This document shows positions 11,531 through 23,432 of a DNA stretch of 64,000 nucleotides, piece by piece (position 1 is the stretch's first letter; the number at the start of each line of letters is the position of its first letter). Under the pieces are notes generated by a model, which did no database searches, was not told the origin of the DNA, and saw nothing but the letters and a program-made list of their open reading frames with translations. Origin of the DNA: Galdieria sulphuraria (lineage: Eukaryota; Rhodophyta; Bangiophyceae; Galdieriales; Galdieriaceae); NCBI RefSeq assembly GCF_000341285.1, contig NW_005178464.1, forward strand, positions 62,001 through 126,000, given 5' to 3'. The position numbers and the translations under genes were made by a program.

Positions 11531-14500
11531 ATGCAAAGTACTTTTATTTGCCAATTATACTTTTTGACATTTAACGGAGGCTTGAGACTTTCTTGTCGCA
11601 GCTACGACAAGTGCTTCAATCGTGGGAGGAAAGGCAAAATAAAGCACCATCGTAATATCCCTAAAGTGATATGCAGTTCGGAAATTTTTGAAACTCGAGT
11701 CCGGCATCATGTGTTTCTTATCGATGCTTTGGCGCTTATTTATCGATCCCACTTTGCTCTTTCCAGAAGCGGCCTCAGAACGTCGTATGGCCTTGAGACC
11801 GGTCCCATCTATGGGTTTATCTCAACCCTTCTATCACTTTTGGAAACTTATAGACCTTATTGTGCCATGGTGGTTTTTGATAGCTATTATTTTTCTCAAG
11901 AAAGCGCTTTCCAGCCCACTTCTTGGCAAAGACGTTTAATATATCCTGACTATAAAAGAAACCGTTCCAAGTTGCCCACAGCAATTGAAAAAGGCTTGCC
12001 ATATATAAAAGCTCTGGTTTCTGCATTAGGAATATCGATCATTGAAGTAGCCAGTACGGAAGCAGATGATGTCATTGGCTCATTAGTGAAATACTGCACG
12101 AGCAATAACTTTGTTGCTAAAATTGTTTCCGCAGACAAAGACTTTTTGCAGCTGTTGCAGGAATCGACTTGTGTCATTTTGAGGCCAAGAACAACCAAGT
12201 CTTCAAAGAAAACTTCTGCTAGTTCATCTGGATGGTCTTTGATTACGGAGAATGAATTTCGTCAAGCGTACGATAACCTATCACCCATGCAGTATTGTGA
12301 TGTTTTGGCACTGATGGGAGATACTGCAGATAATATTCCAGGAGTTGCTGGGATTGGTGAGAAACAAGCAGTTGCTTTGGTAAAGAGCTTTGGCTGTGTC
12401 GAGACTTTGGTGGAAAATTGGAAGGCTATTTCCTCAACTCGATTGAGAGAAAAAATTTTCCAGCATCGAGAACTTTTGTTATTAAGTAAGACATTAGTAA
12501 CCATTCATCAGGACTTGATAATTCCCAATTTTGAATTCGATGATCTTTTTGTTCGTCCAACCCAGTTAGAAAAGTTGAATGATATTATGGATAAATTGGA
12601 AATCAAAACGTTAGGAAAACGAGTTGATAAATATGTCCACAATTCCTTTATAGCAACAGAATCTTTGTATCGGAAACAGAAGGATTCGAAGTTACAGAAT
12701 GCATCGTTAGAAAGAAGGGAACAAGATATTTCCAATAGAAGTTCAGACAGTGATTCATCATACTTGGCAAGAATGAAGAATTTTGAAAACTTGGGACTCC
12801 AATACTTTTATCTTTCTACTCTCGTAAATTGTAATTGCGCTGAAGAGAAATGGGAAGAGCTTTTATCACGCATCAGAAAACAAAACTTTGAGGTTCCTTG
12901 TGTTGCCTTTTGGACGGATTACGACATTAAACCTGGAGAGAAGAAAAAACCCAGGCAATCGAGAAGAATGACTTCGTTCAACAATTGCAATCCAGCAGTA
13001 TTTCTCGAAAGTATACGGAAGGAACTTTCAAATGAATATTTTTCCTTTCAAGATATCGTCATGTTAAAGGGCATCGCTATATCATGGGAAAATTCTTTTA
13101 GTATTTATCTTGATTTGAAGAATACTAAAGATGCTTGGATACAACAATTAGAGTGGTTATTGAGCCATTCTCAATTGTCAAAAGCTAGTGTTTTTGTCAA
13201 GAAACAAATTCATATTCTGCAGCGTTTTAGCGATAATCTATCATTACGATCACCTCTCGTAGATATTCTTATAGGTCATCATGCCACAGCTCCTTTTGAA
13301 TCTCTTTCAGTGGAACAAGTTATGAAAAGATTTGCATTACTGAGTGGAGATAATGTTATGTTATCTATGTTGGAATTTATGTTTTCGAACAGGAAAGATC
13401 AAGTCTCCAATTTCATCGAACGAGATGCATCGAAGTTATTATCTGGTTTGTTATGTCAAAAGGCGACGTATCCGGTCCATTTTGTAGATTTGTTGAGAAT
13501 TTGGTGTCAGTGTAATTGGTCTGTATTGTTATTTAGAGCCGCGAAGGTTCTGAACTCAGAACTGATGATGCTTTCCATGAAGACTTTTGTTGAATATATC
13601 GAGTATCCCTTGATACCGGTACTCGCGACAATGGAAAGAAATGGTCTGTGTCTGAATACAAGGTTTCTGGTTGATATGAGTCATAAAGTAAGCAAACGAC
13701 AGCAAAGTTGTAAAGAAAAATTAACTGAAATGTCGGAACCATTTTAGACAAACTTGGCAACTAGTGACAACTCGTTGAAGGACAAATGGAATGATGAATT
13801 GAAGAAATATGATGACAATGCATCAAGTAAGTTTTATCTGAAAAATTTTGACAGATAGAATGGAATGAAATCTACTTTTAGTTCTTTGGGAAAGCAAAGA
13901 TTTCTCTTTTACTGCGGAAAAGAAGTATCTCAAACTGTTGCAAAGGCATATGTATCCGATCTCGGGAAAGCTTCATGCGCATTACTACAAAAGTAGTTAT
14001 TTCTATATCATGGCTTGAAAAGAATGTCTTATTGTCTTTTTAGGCACTAATTTGTTTGGAAAGCTAGCCACATTTCCTGTTAACGTTCATGAACTCTCCA
14101 AAATGAAAAATTTAGTTGTAGCATCACAAGGTTTTCAAATATTAGTTGCTGATTGTAGTCAAATGGAAATGCGAATTCTTGCAGCGTTGTCCAAAGAATC
14201 TACTTGGATTCAAGTATTTCTTGAGGAAGGCGATATTCATAAGTTTATAGCATACAAGTTGTTTACGTGGAATAATAGAAGCGAGAAACTATCAGAACGA
14301 CAGTTTCGTGAATATGCCAAAGTCCTCAGTTATGGGATAATAAGAGGAACATCAGAACAAGTTATATCGAAGGAGTTACAAGTTTCTCGACATGATATAA
14401 AATCTTGGATGGAGTTGTATCGCAGGTCCTTTTCAAAGGTCTTGCAATTTTTAGAAGAAACCAGTGAAAAAAGTTTTCAAAGAGGTGAATCGTCACAAGG

Positions 14501-14957
14501 ACACTGTTGTTATTTTGCTAAAATTGTATGACAAAACTTATGAAAGGTTACTCAGAAACACTACTTGGCAGAAAAATTCCGGTTCCTTTCAAAAATTCTC
14601 AAAATGAAGAAGAAATTTTGGCTGCTAAGAAGATATGCAGACGTGCTGTTATCGAAGGAACACAGGCGGATATCATTAGTTTGGCGATGATCAGAATATT
14701 GGAGCAGTTGGGACAATATTCACAGTCTAATTTGATTTTACAAGTAAGTCAGTTAAGATGAAATAATGCTTTTTGAGTGAAAATAGAAGGTTGGAGACCA
14801 ATTGATTTTTCAAGTTGCAAAGTCAGATTGTGATAAAGTAATGAAGCTAGTCAAGAAAGAAGTGAGTAACATTTTGCCTCTTCCTCAGGGTGTTCCTGTT
14901 CTTGTACGGCTTGGTGTAGGAAACGATTGGCTTGAAGCAACAGCAGCAATACAATAA
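11531..14957 (+). CDS. organellar-type DNA polymerase I (family A) with 5' nuclease domain
   Basis: 1050-residue family-A DNA polymerase, probably organelle-targeted (basic, Ser/Cys-rich N-terminus). Six exons: 11531-13687, 13748-13826, 13882-13992, 14044-14484, 14547-14743, 14790-14957. The 5' nuclease domain (about 55-340) keeps YKRNR, EADDVIGS, SADKDFLQLL and GDTADNIPGVAGIGEK, so it looks active. The middle region corresponds to the 3'-5' exonuclease fold, but the DxE, NxxxD and YxxxD residues are not recognisable. Motif A is DCSQMEMR (D819). The O-helix keeps R871 and K875 but has Y879 and R883 where E. coli has F762 and Y766. Motif C is VGDQ (D998), where most have HDE. Both metal-binding Asp remain. 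Confidence 0.88.
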
Positions 14958-15141
14958 TATTTCATTCTTACTTACTGTGAACATATCATTTTGAAAAACT
15001 TGACAACTAAAGTATACTAGATTTCAAAAGTAACTTTCCCATCCGTGAAAGATACTAATGGTCAATTGGAAACAAAATACGACCTTACACTTTATCTAGT
15101 TTTACAAGAAAATATAGTTCGATTGACTCCAACTTTGTGTC

Positions 15142-15634
15142 TTATGGTTTCTGCGCTTGTGAGGACGAAGCTAAAGAAGAAGAGTCCACCTCTCGAATTT
15201 TATATTTCTCTTTAAGTTCAAGAAATTCGGTTTCTTTGGTTCTCAACTCTTCGTTTAAGTTCTGAATCGCTTGCTGCAACTGAAAAGCGTAAACTCATTC
15301 CAAGAGAGGCAAAGCCATACATACCTCTCTACTTGTGGATTCCAAAACTGGCTTCACTTGTCCAACCGTTTGTTCAAGGAGAACATTTCCTACTTGTCTC
15401 CAACACTTACGATCGTCATTCAACGGAAGTAATTGTTTAAGAACAAGTCTAAAACGTGAACTGATAAAACGCTCTTCTTCAACGACTGAATACTTACTCT
15501 TGTTCGTTTTTATCGTTTTCAAACTCTTCAATTTTAATCATAATCTGTTGAATCTGCTGTTTAAGCGTTTGATAACGTGAAACTATTTCCTTCTCAGACA
15601 AAGTCTCGGAAGAAGCTGCAGTGTTTGGATTCAT
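15142..15634 (-). CDS. PFDN2: prefoldin subunit 2
   Basis: Beta-type subunit of the cytosolic prefoldin co-chaperone that passes actin and tubulin to CCT. 132 residues in three exons on the minus strand: 15634-15498, 15448-15325, 15279-15142. Heptad repeats sit at both ends, joined by the family beta-hairpin core with DDRKCWRQVGNVLLEQTVGQV, matching TRKCYRMVGGVLVERTV of other PFDN2 proteins. Convergent with the PolI gene (184 bp between stops). Confidence 0.93.
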
Positions 15635-15915
15635 ACCGCAACCAAAAATCTTTCCAAAATGTGTATACAAATTGAAGCTGAATGAGATGTGGAAAAGAAT
15701 AAGTTGCAGTTTGAACTGACTAATTCAAAAATCAACATATATATTTCTATGTACTAACATATATCGTCAACTTTTTCCAGGTAGTGCTGGTTTTCAATCA
15801 ATTAATTAAAATGTTCCATAGCTGACTATATTAGTTTTGAAAAGATCGATCGACGGATGAATCGCTTCTCAAGTGTTCCTAGTTGAAGAGTTTTATTCCG
15901 TTTGTCATAGCAATA

Positions 15916-17410
15916 ATGATAGCAAACTTGACCTTACTTTTTGTGGTACACTCAAGCTTGCAACGAGATAGTAAAGAAACCAAACTTGGGATATCCAGGG
16001 GGAACCATTTGTGCTCTTTTTCAAGAACTCGTCGCCAAGGTCGCTATAACAAAGTATCGGGAAATAACCGATTCCACTATAGGAAAGGAAGCTTTATTTG
16101 CGTACAATCTTCAGATCCAGCAAAACTACATTTGCAAGGAAATAGTCTTTATGAGTTAAACGAATCTTTTACTTTTTCACGTTCAAAGATAAGGATAGCC
16201 ATTCCTAGTAAAGGAGATATCGGAGAAGATACCAAGTCACTACTAAAAGAGTCAGGCCTGGAAATTCTTCTACATAACCCAAGGCAATATTGGGCTACTG
16301 TAAGGGATTTTCCGGAAGTAGAAGTTTGGTTACAAAGACCCACAGATATCGTTCGAAGAGTTCAAGAAGGACAGGTTGATATCGGATTTGTAGGCTATGA
16401 TATCGTCACAGAATATCAAGTAAGTTTCGAGTCTCTCTTTGTGGACGAAATCTTGTTTATTTGTTGGTATTTGCTCATTATTTCTATTCCAACACTGTCG
16501 ATTTCGTCCCATATTAAAAACCCTTCCTTTTTTGCTCGTATTGTCTTACTCACTTTAGGAGCAATGTTCTGGAGGGTTACAAATGAAACGATATTGATTC
16601 ATAACTGATATTGTATGAATTCTTTAGGATAGTCCAGATTCCACTTTGCTCATTCACGAGGGCCTTGGATACGGTGGTTGTAAACTCGGTGTCGGTATTC
16701 CAATGAGTTGGGTACACGTGACGGACATGAATGAACTCGCACGTTTCTCAGAAGAACGAAATTCTCCTCTCCTGATTACTACTAAATATCCCAAGACGGT
16801 AAAAAAGTTTCTGCAGGAGAAAGGAATGAAAAACTATCGTCTTCTGCATATGGATGGAGCATTAGAAGCTGCAACACAAATGGGATGCTCAGATCTTATT
16901 ATTGACCTTATATCATCGGGAACTACATTGCGTGAAAATTTGTTGAAAGAAATTACAGAAGGAACTGTCTTAGAGTCAGATATGATTATGATCGGTAGTC
17001 CTTTGACGATGGCTTTAAACAATACATTTGGCCACAAAGTGAGGTCTTTTACCAGAGAACTTCTTGAACGCATCGAATCACATCTCGCAGCCAAGGACCA
17101 CTTTAGTATTATTGCAAATATCAAAGGCTCTAGTCCAGGAGATGTTGCTAGAAAGATTGGAAGTCAAGTCGATTTAAAGGGAATGGACGGACCAACAGTG
17201 AGTCCAGTTATTCCGCCTAGAGGTTTCGATTCTGGAATGTATGCTATTGGTGTTGTCGTTAAAAAGAATCGTCTTTACAAAGCTATCGAACAACTTCGAG
17301 GCATAGGAGGTAGTGGGGTTTGTGTTCTTCCAGTTTCATATGTTTTCGAGAAAAAGTCAGCACGCTGGGAAAGAATCATCAAAACTTTAGGCTTAGATGG
17401 TGATTCATGA
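15916..17410 (+). CDS. hisG: ATP phosphoribosyltransferase (histidine biosynthesis, long form)
   Basis: First enzyme of histidine synthesis, joining ATP and PRPP. 428 residues; exons 15916-16419 and 16628-17410. About 95 residues precede the catalytic domain, which begins SKIRIAIPSKGDI. This extension is Arg/Ser-rich with a hydrophobic start, fitting a plastid leader. The PRPP loop DLISSGTTLREN is intact. The C-terminal ACT-like regulatory domain (DGPTVSPVIPPRG... to VLPVSYVFE) identifies the long form, normally inhibited by histidine. The start at 15916 is the first ATG in the open frame; an upstream exon is possible. The intron is 208 nt, about four times the local norm. Confidence 0.92.
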
Positions 17411-17475
17411 TGAGATGCAAGTTACAATATGGACATAAGAATGTTAAGAGTTACTTATATACAAATATATGTTCA

Positions 17476-19741
17476 TCATTCTGAAATTAAATTTTTCCAC
17501 TTCTCTTCTATGCGAGATTTTCTCTTTTCAAAGACATGAGGAGCAACTTGTATAAGCCATTGTGGTTCAATCACTGTAATATTTCGAATATAAATTCGTT
17601 TCAAATGAATACTTTCGCAATATACAATATACTTTGGAAGCCTACTTGCCAAAACTGAGGAAGGATGAATTGTAACACTCCTCTTCCCAACCAATGTCAA
17701 GTAACTACCATCGGGTTGCACAACGGCAGAGTTCATAAAGAATCCTTTCAAAGTTGCTTTGATGACACTTGAGGGATCGGGATTTTTTTGTGAAAGCAAT
17801 CCATCTGCCTTTGACAGTGCAGCTGATCCATATAAACCATACATAACATTAGAAAGGGACAAAGCAATGCTTCTTCTCAAAAGCCGAGCCTTTTTCATCA
17901 ACCGAGGTACAATTCCGTGATTACTGCACCACCTCATTGAATGTCCAGAAGCTTCAAAGGCGTCATAAATATTGACAAGGGTCAATAGATCACCTTCAGC
18001 AACGCCAAAAGGCTTCCTAGCTGCCTCGAAAGACTTGTGCTCGCGAGAAGAAGAATACTTGAAAACACTGTCTCCAGGTACTTGCTCCACTTGTAGCATA
18101 GCAATAATAGTAATGATCTCTCTCACACATTCAAAGTCCTTAGCTGCAACAAGAGTACGTGCCAAAAAGGGCTCCATCGGAAGGTCTGCCATAACCATTC
18201 CTGGAAAATCTGATAAGACACCGTCTTCGGTAATTGCATCTATGGCATAAAGAACCTCAAATGCTGTTGCAACCGATTTTGCTGAAGGTGGATCGATAAA
18301 TGAGAAGTTCATAACATTTTCGATTCCTATGGCTTTGAGTTGAAGAATAGCTGTTGCTAAATTTGTTCGGCATATCTCGGGAACGGAATTCTCTGTCAAC
18401 AATTTCCAATAACAGTCCTCCGTGTACAATCTATAACATTTCCCTGGACAGCTTCTCCCTGCTCTGCCTGCTCTTTGATCTGCTGATGCTCGTGAAATGG
18501 ACTGAATACACAACAAGTCCATACCAGTTTCTGGAGAATGAACCCTCATGCGACAAAACCCTGTATCAATGACAAAAACAATGCCTTGTATTGTCACGGA
18601 AGTTTCTGCAATATTCGTTGACACAACCACTTTTCTTTCATTACTAGGAGCAGGTTGAAATGTGGCAAGTTGCTCTCTATAAGAAAGACCACTATAAAGT
18701 GGTACACAACAGAGACGTTTTCTATCCTTTCTCAAACTGCATATCTGAAATTCATTCGACTGAAATCGCTCCAACAAATGATCAACTTGTCTGTACATGA
18801 ATAAACGTAAAAGATATACTAATGCAAAGATACTAACCTTGTTCACTCGAAGGAACAAATATTAAAATATCACCATCTTGCTGCTTTCTATGAATCTCTA
18901 AGGTAGTTTCATAAGCTGCTTGAAGATAGTCTTGAACAGGATATGTCGTGTAATATATATCTACTGGGAAACTGCGCCCTTCCACACTAAGGATAATGGC
19001 TGTATTTGATGAACAATCTTCAGTGACGTTGGTTTCAAAAAAGTCTCGAAATTTCTCGGCATCCACCGTAGCCGAAGAAATAATGACACGCAAGTCCGAC
19101 CGAAGTCTTTGAATTTTCTTCAATAGTCCACATAGAATATCAGTAGCAATAGTTCTTTCGTGAACTTCGTCCAACATAACAACTTGAAACTTTAGTAGCA
19201 GAGGATCAGTGAGCATCATACGTAATAGAGTTCCATCAGTAGCATACAAAATTTTGGTTCTTTCCGAGTCCCAACAATTATCGAAACGAACAGCGAAACC
19301 TACAACTTCACCCAAAGTTCCCTTACTTTCATCCAATTCTTCTGCAACTCTAGCTGCAACCGCAGTTGTCGCTATTCGACGTGGTTGCGTACACACAATA
19401 GCTCTGCCATGATCCGTCCAACCTGCCTACAACGTTGGTTTAGGAACCAATTCTGAAGAAGAAATAGACTATACTTTTAGAAGGTATTGTGGTATCTGCG
19501 TCGTCTTCCCAGAACCAGTTTCTCCAACTACGACGACTGTTCTATATTCCTTAACAGCATATAACAAAGCTTCCTTGTAGTTGTGGATAGGCAACGAAGT
19601 GTTTCTTGCAACCATAGAAGCAGCGATAATGGATTCATAATCATAGGAACTTTCTCCTATTCCGAGAAGTCGTGAGGAATTTGGTTCTTGAAACTGCTTC
19701 CTTGAAGAAACTTCTCCAGGTTTTAAGAAAGCTTTTGCCAT
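17476..19741 (-). CDS. DHX35: DEAH-box RNA helicase, DHX35 type
   Basis: Spliceosome-associated DEAH helicase. 721 residues, three exons on the minus strand: 19741-19475, 19426-18838, 18785-17476. Motif I GETGSGKTTQIPQ, Ia TQPRR, II DEVH (DEAH in most relatives), III SSAT, V STNIAETSVTI and VI QRAGRAGR are all present. The ratchet and OB-fold C-terminal domains follow (HPSSVLA). The short N-terminus and the sequence between motifs track human DHX35 more closely than PRP2, PRP16, PRP22 or PRP43, which carry long N-terminal extensions. Confidence 0.9.
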
Positions 19742-19982
19742 CGCAATTCCACTTCACGATGAATGACAAATAATGATGAAAATATAAATGACTGAAAGTT
19801 GGAACATATCGTATCTTTCAAGATAAATGTTGAGAACTTTAAGAATGAACAAAAAAGGGTTATATTACAGAAAAAAGAAGAATGTCCAGCTGCAGCTTGG
19901 CTGATTCAAAAAAATGAGACTCAACCACTCCTTTCCAAAAACAAAAAGAGAAAATAACCCCTAAAGTCATGGAACGTCAATC

Positions 19983-20728
19983 TCACGTATTCCTATGATG
20001 AAGATACTCCGAATACGAAAGAGAATATTTCTTACTCGAGTAACGAGTCAGTCTGATAGTTTTCAACAAACTTTCCGATATGGTATTCCGATAACCACTC
20101 TTTCGAATAAGAGACGAAATACACTGTTCCTTTGTCCAGCCCTGCTCCAGGCAAACTTCAGGTAAATAGGTTGCACTATATGCACTACCTTTATCCAAAA
20201 AATCAATAATAACGCCGTGTACACCAACTTGCCAGTCATAGACGTCACTTCCGGTCAAGAAATTATGCAGGATGGATACAGAAACACTTAAGCTTTCCAA
20301 TTCTTCATAGCAAATAGGTGGAAATCTTCTATCTCTAAAAGCACTTGAAACTAACTGGTGAGTCCAGACTTGCAAGTTGAAAAGTTAACTTACCTAGCAA
20401 GAGTATACGTGTGAATGGCTCTCCGAAGGTTCAAAGGAGTAAGAGTGCCTATACACCCTCTCAACTGTGTACGCTCACCTTCTCTATTTGTTTTATTCCA
20501 AGTCACAAAAAGTGCATATTCGTCGATATCTGGTACAGAAGCTGGACAAGTAGGTTCGGAAACGTGTCTTAGCCTACTTATTAAGAGATCAAAGGCAAAA
20601 AGACATAAGTCTAACAAAGAAACATTTGAATCTTTTCGAAGTAGGATATTTTCAGGTCCATTGTCTTGTTTTCTGCACTGTGAAGTGTCGCAGTTAAGCT
20701 CCGGAGCATAACGATTCTCTCCACCCAT
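19983..20728 (-). CDS. AMMECR1: AMMECR1-domain protein
   Basis: 231-residue protein of the conserved AMMECR1 family (molecular role still unsettled). Exons 20728-20394 and 20343-19983. The invariant motif LRGCIGTL is present, followed by YTLASAFRDRRFPP, WQVGVHGV, TYLPEV, EQGWTKEQ and LTRYSSKKYSLSYSEYL, all in family order. The intron uses AAG immediately before TGCT; the nearer TTAG would break the frame. The first in-frame ATG is at 20728. Confidence 0.92.
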
Positions 20729-21032
20729 TCTGTCCAAGTAGTATCCAAATAGGACTTTCTCTCATCTCTTAGTAAGAAAATAAAATAGCTTGAAATGACT
20801 CAGCGTTTGAAACATTCAAAAGGCAGGCTATAGTTTGTTATGATGAAAATAGTAGACTGATAACAAACTATCCTGTTGGAAATTATTAGCAAGTTACTAT
20901 GTTATTAAAGAATTTTATTACTCGGATTGTCAGAACCCAACTACATATTTTATATTATCTGAGTTTAGATTATTCGTACTCTTTGGAATTTGTATATTGT
21001 ATCAAATATGAAATAAGGGCTACTTAGAAGTC

Positions 21033-21075
<43 letters not shown>

Positions 21076-21873
21076 TGATAGATAGAGAGAGAGAGAGAGG
21101 ACATGGAAGAACAGTACATCCTGCATTTTATATGCAAGACTGTTTCTCTTACAGAATTACAAGGAAACAAGTGTTGCACAAACCTTTCTTAAATGTCTAG
21201 TAATGTCTTTGTTTTTTCGATTCATATTCATTCAAAGCTAAAGTCTATGTGGTCTCTTTGTTGTAAGAAATGCGAAATATTATGCTTCAAACATGGATCC
21301 TTGAGTCTTGTATCCTTATTTTTACTTTTCTAAATGCATACCATTTGTTGTACTCATTTCAGAATTAGACATTTAGGAATCCATTTCTTGTTTCTTAAAT
21401 GTTTTACATTACTTTTTCATATAGCTCAATATTTCATAATTTCGAACAGGACTTTATGCAAGCAAGTTTGAAGAGGATACACAAGTGTCAACAAAGTTCA
21501 TGATAAATTCATAAATATAAAATTAACTTTACCATTACAAACTGATCACATCATTTAAATTACTTTAGGCTACATTTAATTGCGATGATGTGCAAAAGAC
21601 ACAGAAGTAATAAGCTGACATAACAATTTCAACAGAGTCTTAGCATCAAAATCTAAAATGTGTATTTGCCTGTTGTTACATAGAAAGAATGTCCCATGTC
21701 TTCGATTGTTGATCAAAGATAGCTCTGCCATTTATTGGATTTTAGGACAAGACTTTACAATCAAATTTACAAAATGTTTTTTAAGCAAAGCAAATAATAA
21801 CTTATCTCTTCAACTTGATTTTATCCGAAAATGATTTTGAATTTTGACACGATGGACTTTTAAAAATTGTCCA
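20729..21873. other. longest gene-free stretch, 1145 bp
   Basis: AT-rich sequence between AMMECR1 and the RING-H2 gene with stops in all frames. Contains the TA/GA microsatellite at 21038-21100. I see no tRNA, snRNA or transposon ends. A weak box C/D-like arrangement (ATGATGT near 21583, CTGA near 21615) was not strong enough to call. Confidence 0.6.
21038..21100. repeat. (AT)n followed by (GATA)/(GA)n microsatellite
   Basis: A perfect AT alternation of 36 bp (21038-21073) is followed after CTTGATA by GA repeats up to 21100. Confidence 0.95.
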
Positions 21874-23241
21874 ATGAGGATTTCCGAAGATGGACACTGG
21901 GTAGCTTTGGCGCAACCCCCGGAGGAAAGTGGTGAAGCAACCACAATAGGTTTAAGAAGGAAACTGTTAGAGGAAATAGTTTGTTCTGCATCTTCTACCG
22001 TTTCACGCGTAGTTGCCGTTGTATTTTCGGTTCCTCACTGTGTAAGAGTCCATTTCCCAGACCGACTCTGTGTGGACCACTTACAAGTGCCGCTGCTTGT
22101 AGAGAGCCTTGTGAATCCAACACTTGATGCCATTTTATGTGCAGAGAAACTAGTGAGAGGTATGTACTGTTTTGACTCGTAAAATTTTCTGTTTGAGAAG
22201 ATTCCGTAGGAAGTTTTGGTGACCTTTGGCGGAACACATTTGGTAGTGACTTTCGTGGTAGTCAGTCGTTAAACGTCGAGCAAGCAGATGGGAACGCTGA
22301 GAATGAGAAAGTACCTAACATTTATTATAAGATTCAACGTTTTCTGTTTTCTGGAAATTTTTCGTGCGGTTTGTTTCTTCCTTTTCAGTTTACTAGTTTT
22401 CGGAAGGAGCGGAATCGTGGTGAAGAACCCGGAGATAATGACACGACTGGTGTAAATGTGTCTTCTTATGGGGAAGGGACTGTCTATGTTACCTTGTTGC
22501 CTGTTGTACAGTTCATTCGCTCGTTTTCTTACGTTCCTTTTCGTTTTCCCAACCCAAGTTTGAGTAAGCGCTTTGATATTCCTTTATTTAATTTCTTAAT
22601 CGGTTGAATAGCTTTGTTTTCTTCGGAAAGGGAAGAAAATGAGGACACTTTTAGGTTGACAGCTAATATGGGGGAAGAAAGTTTCGATGATCTTCTGAGT
22701 TTACAAGAAACCTCAACTTGTTTGTCCCGTCCTGCTGACCTTGTACTCATCGAAAGATGTACGGCGAGGAGGACGTATCAGAAGTCTGCAAACCTCCAAC
22801 CCAAAGATACTTGTGAATGTTCGATAGAGAAGGACAATTGTATAAAGACCGATACGATGTTATTTCGTTATGTTCATGACTTCTGTTCTATATGTCTGGA
22901 GAATTATTCGAATAGTGATTCCTTGCGAGTTTTACCTTGTCTTCACTTTTTCCACGTTGTATGGTAAGAAGGAACTCATCGTTAGCGGCACTGTACTTAT
23001 TGCCATTTCTAGTATTGATAAGTGGCTTATGATGGACAAGGCTTGTCCACTTTGTAAGTGGGATATTGATCGAGGTTTATTATATTCTTCTTGGGAAGAT
23101 AGTTGGACCAGCGAAGACCATCCGAATAATTATTCGTCTGCCGTTGCTACAAGTTCTGCTATTGATCTTATCGAACAAGAACCTGAAATAAAATGGGGGG
23201 AGTGGTTTCGCAGTCTGTTTTCGCTTGCAAGTTCGGTGTAG
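21874..23241 (+). CDS. RING-H2 finger protein (probable E3 ubiquitin ligase)
   Basis: 406 residues, exons 21874-22159, 22210-22563, 22612-22963, 23013-23241. The RING-H2 finger spans the last two exons: CSICLENY, then CLHFFH, then CIDKW and CPLC. The sixth ligand Cys is encoded across the final splice junction (TG + T), which supports that intron. No membrane segment or other known domain is visible in the 300 residues upstream, which are hydrophilic with a charged stretch ERNRGEEPGDN. Substrate unknown. Convergent with endosulfine. Confidence 0.8.
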
Positions 23242-23432
23242 TTCATACCTCAATTAATATGTACAGCGGTGTTTTGTCACCGAATAAAATGCAGAGAATT
23301 GCAACCTTTATCAGTAAAACTACACTTCTTATCATGGCTCTGTCGCGTATTTCAAAGTCGTATTCTTCTCGTGGAGGAGGGATAGATAGATTCAAACAAT
23401 AGCATACTTATCTTCAGTACTCTCCAATCTAT

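Noticed and set aside
13680-14060. Stops that suggested a broken polymerase gene
   Set aside because: Phase-consistent introns of 60, 55 and 51 nt remove all of them.
20900-21870. Possible structural RNA or transposon in the long gap
   Set aside because: No tRNA arms, snRNA boxes, terminal repeats or target duplications visible; the only box C/D-like pair is imperfect.
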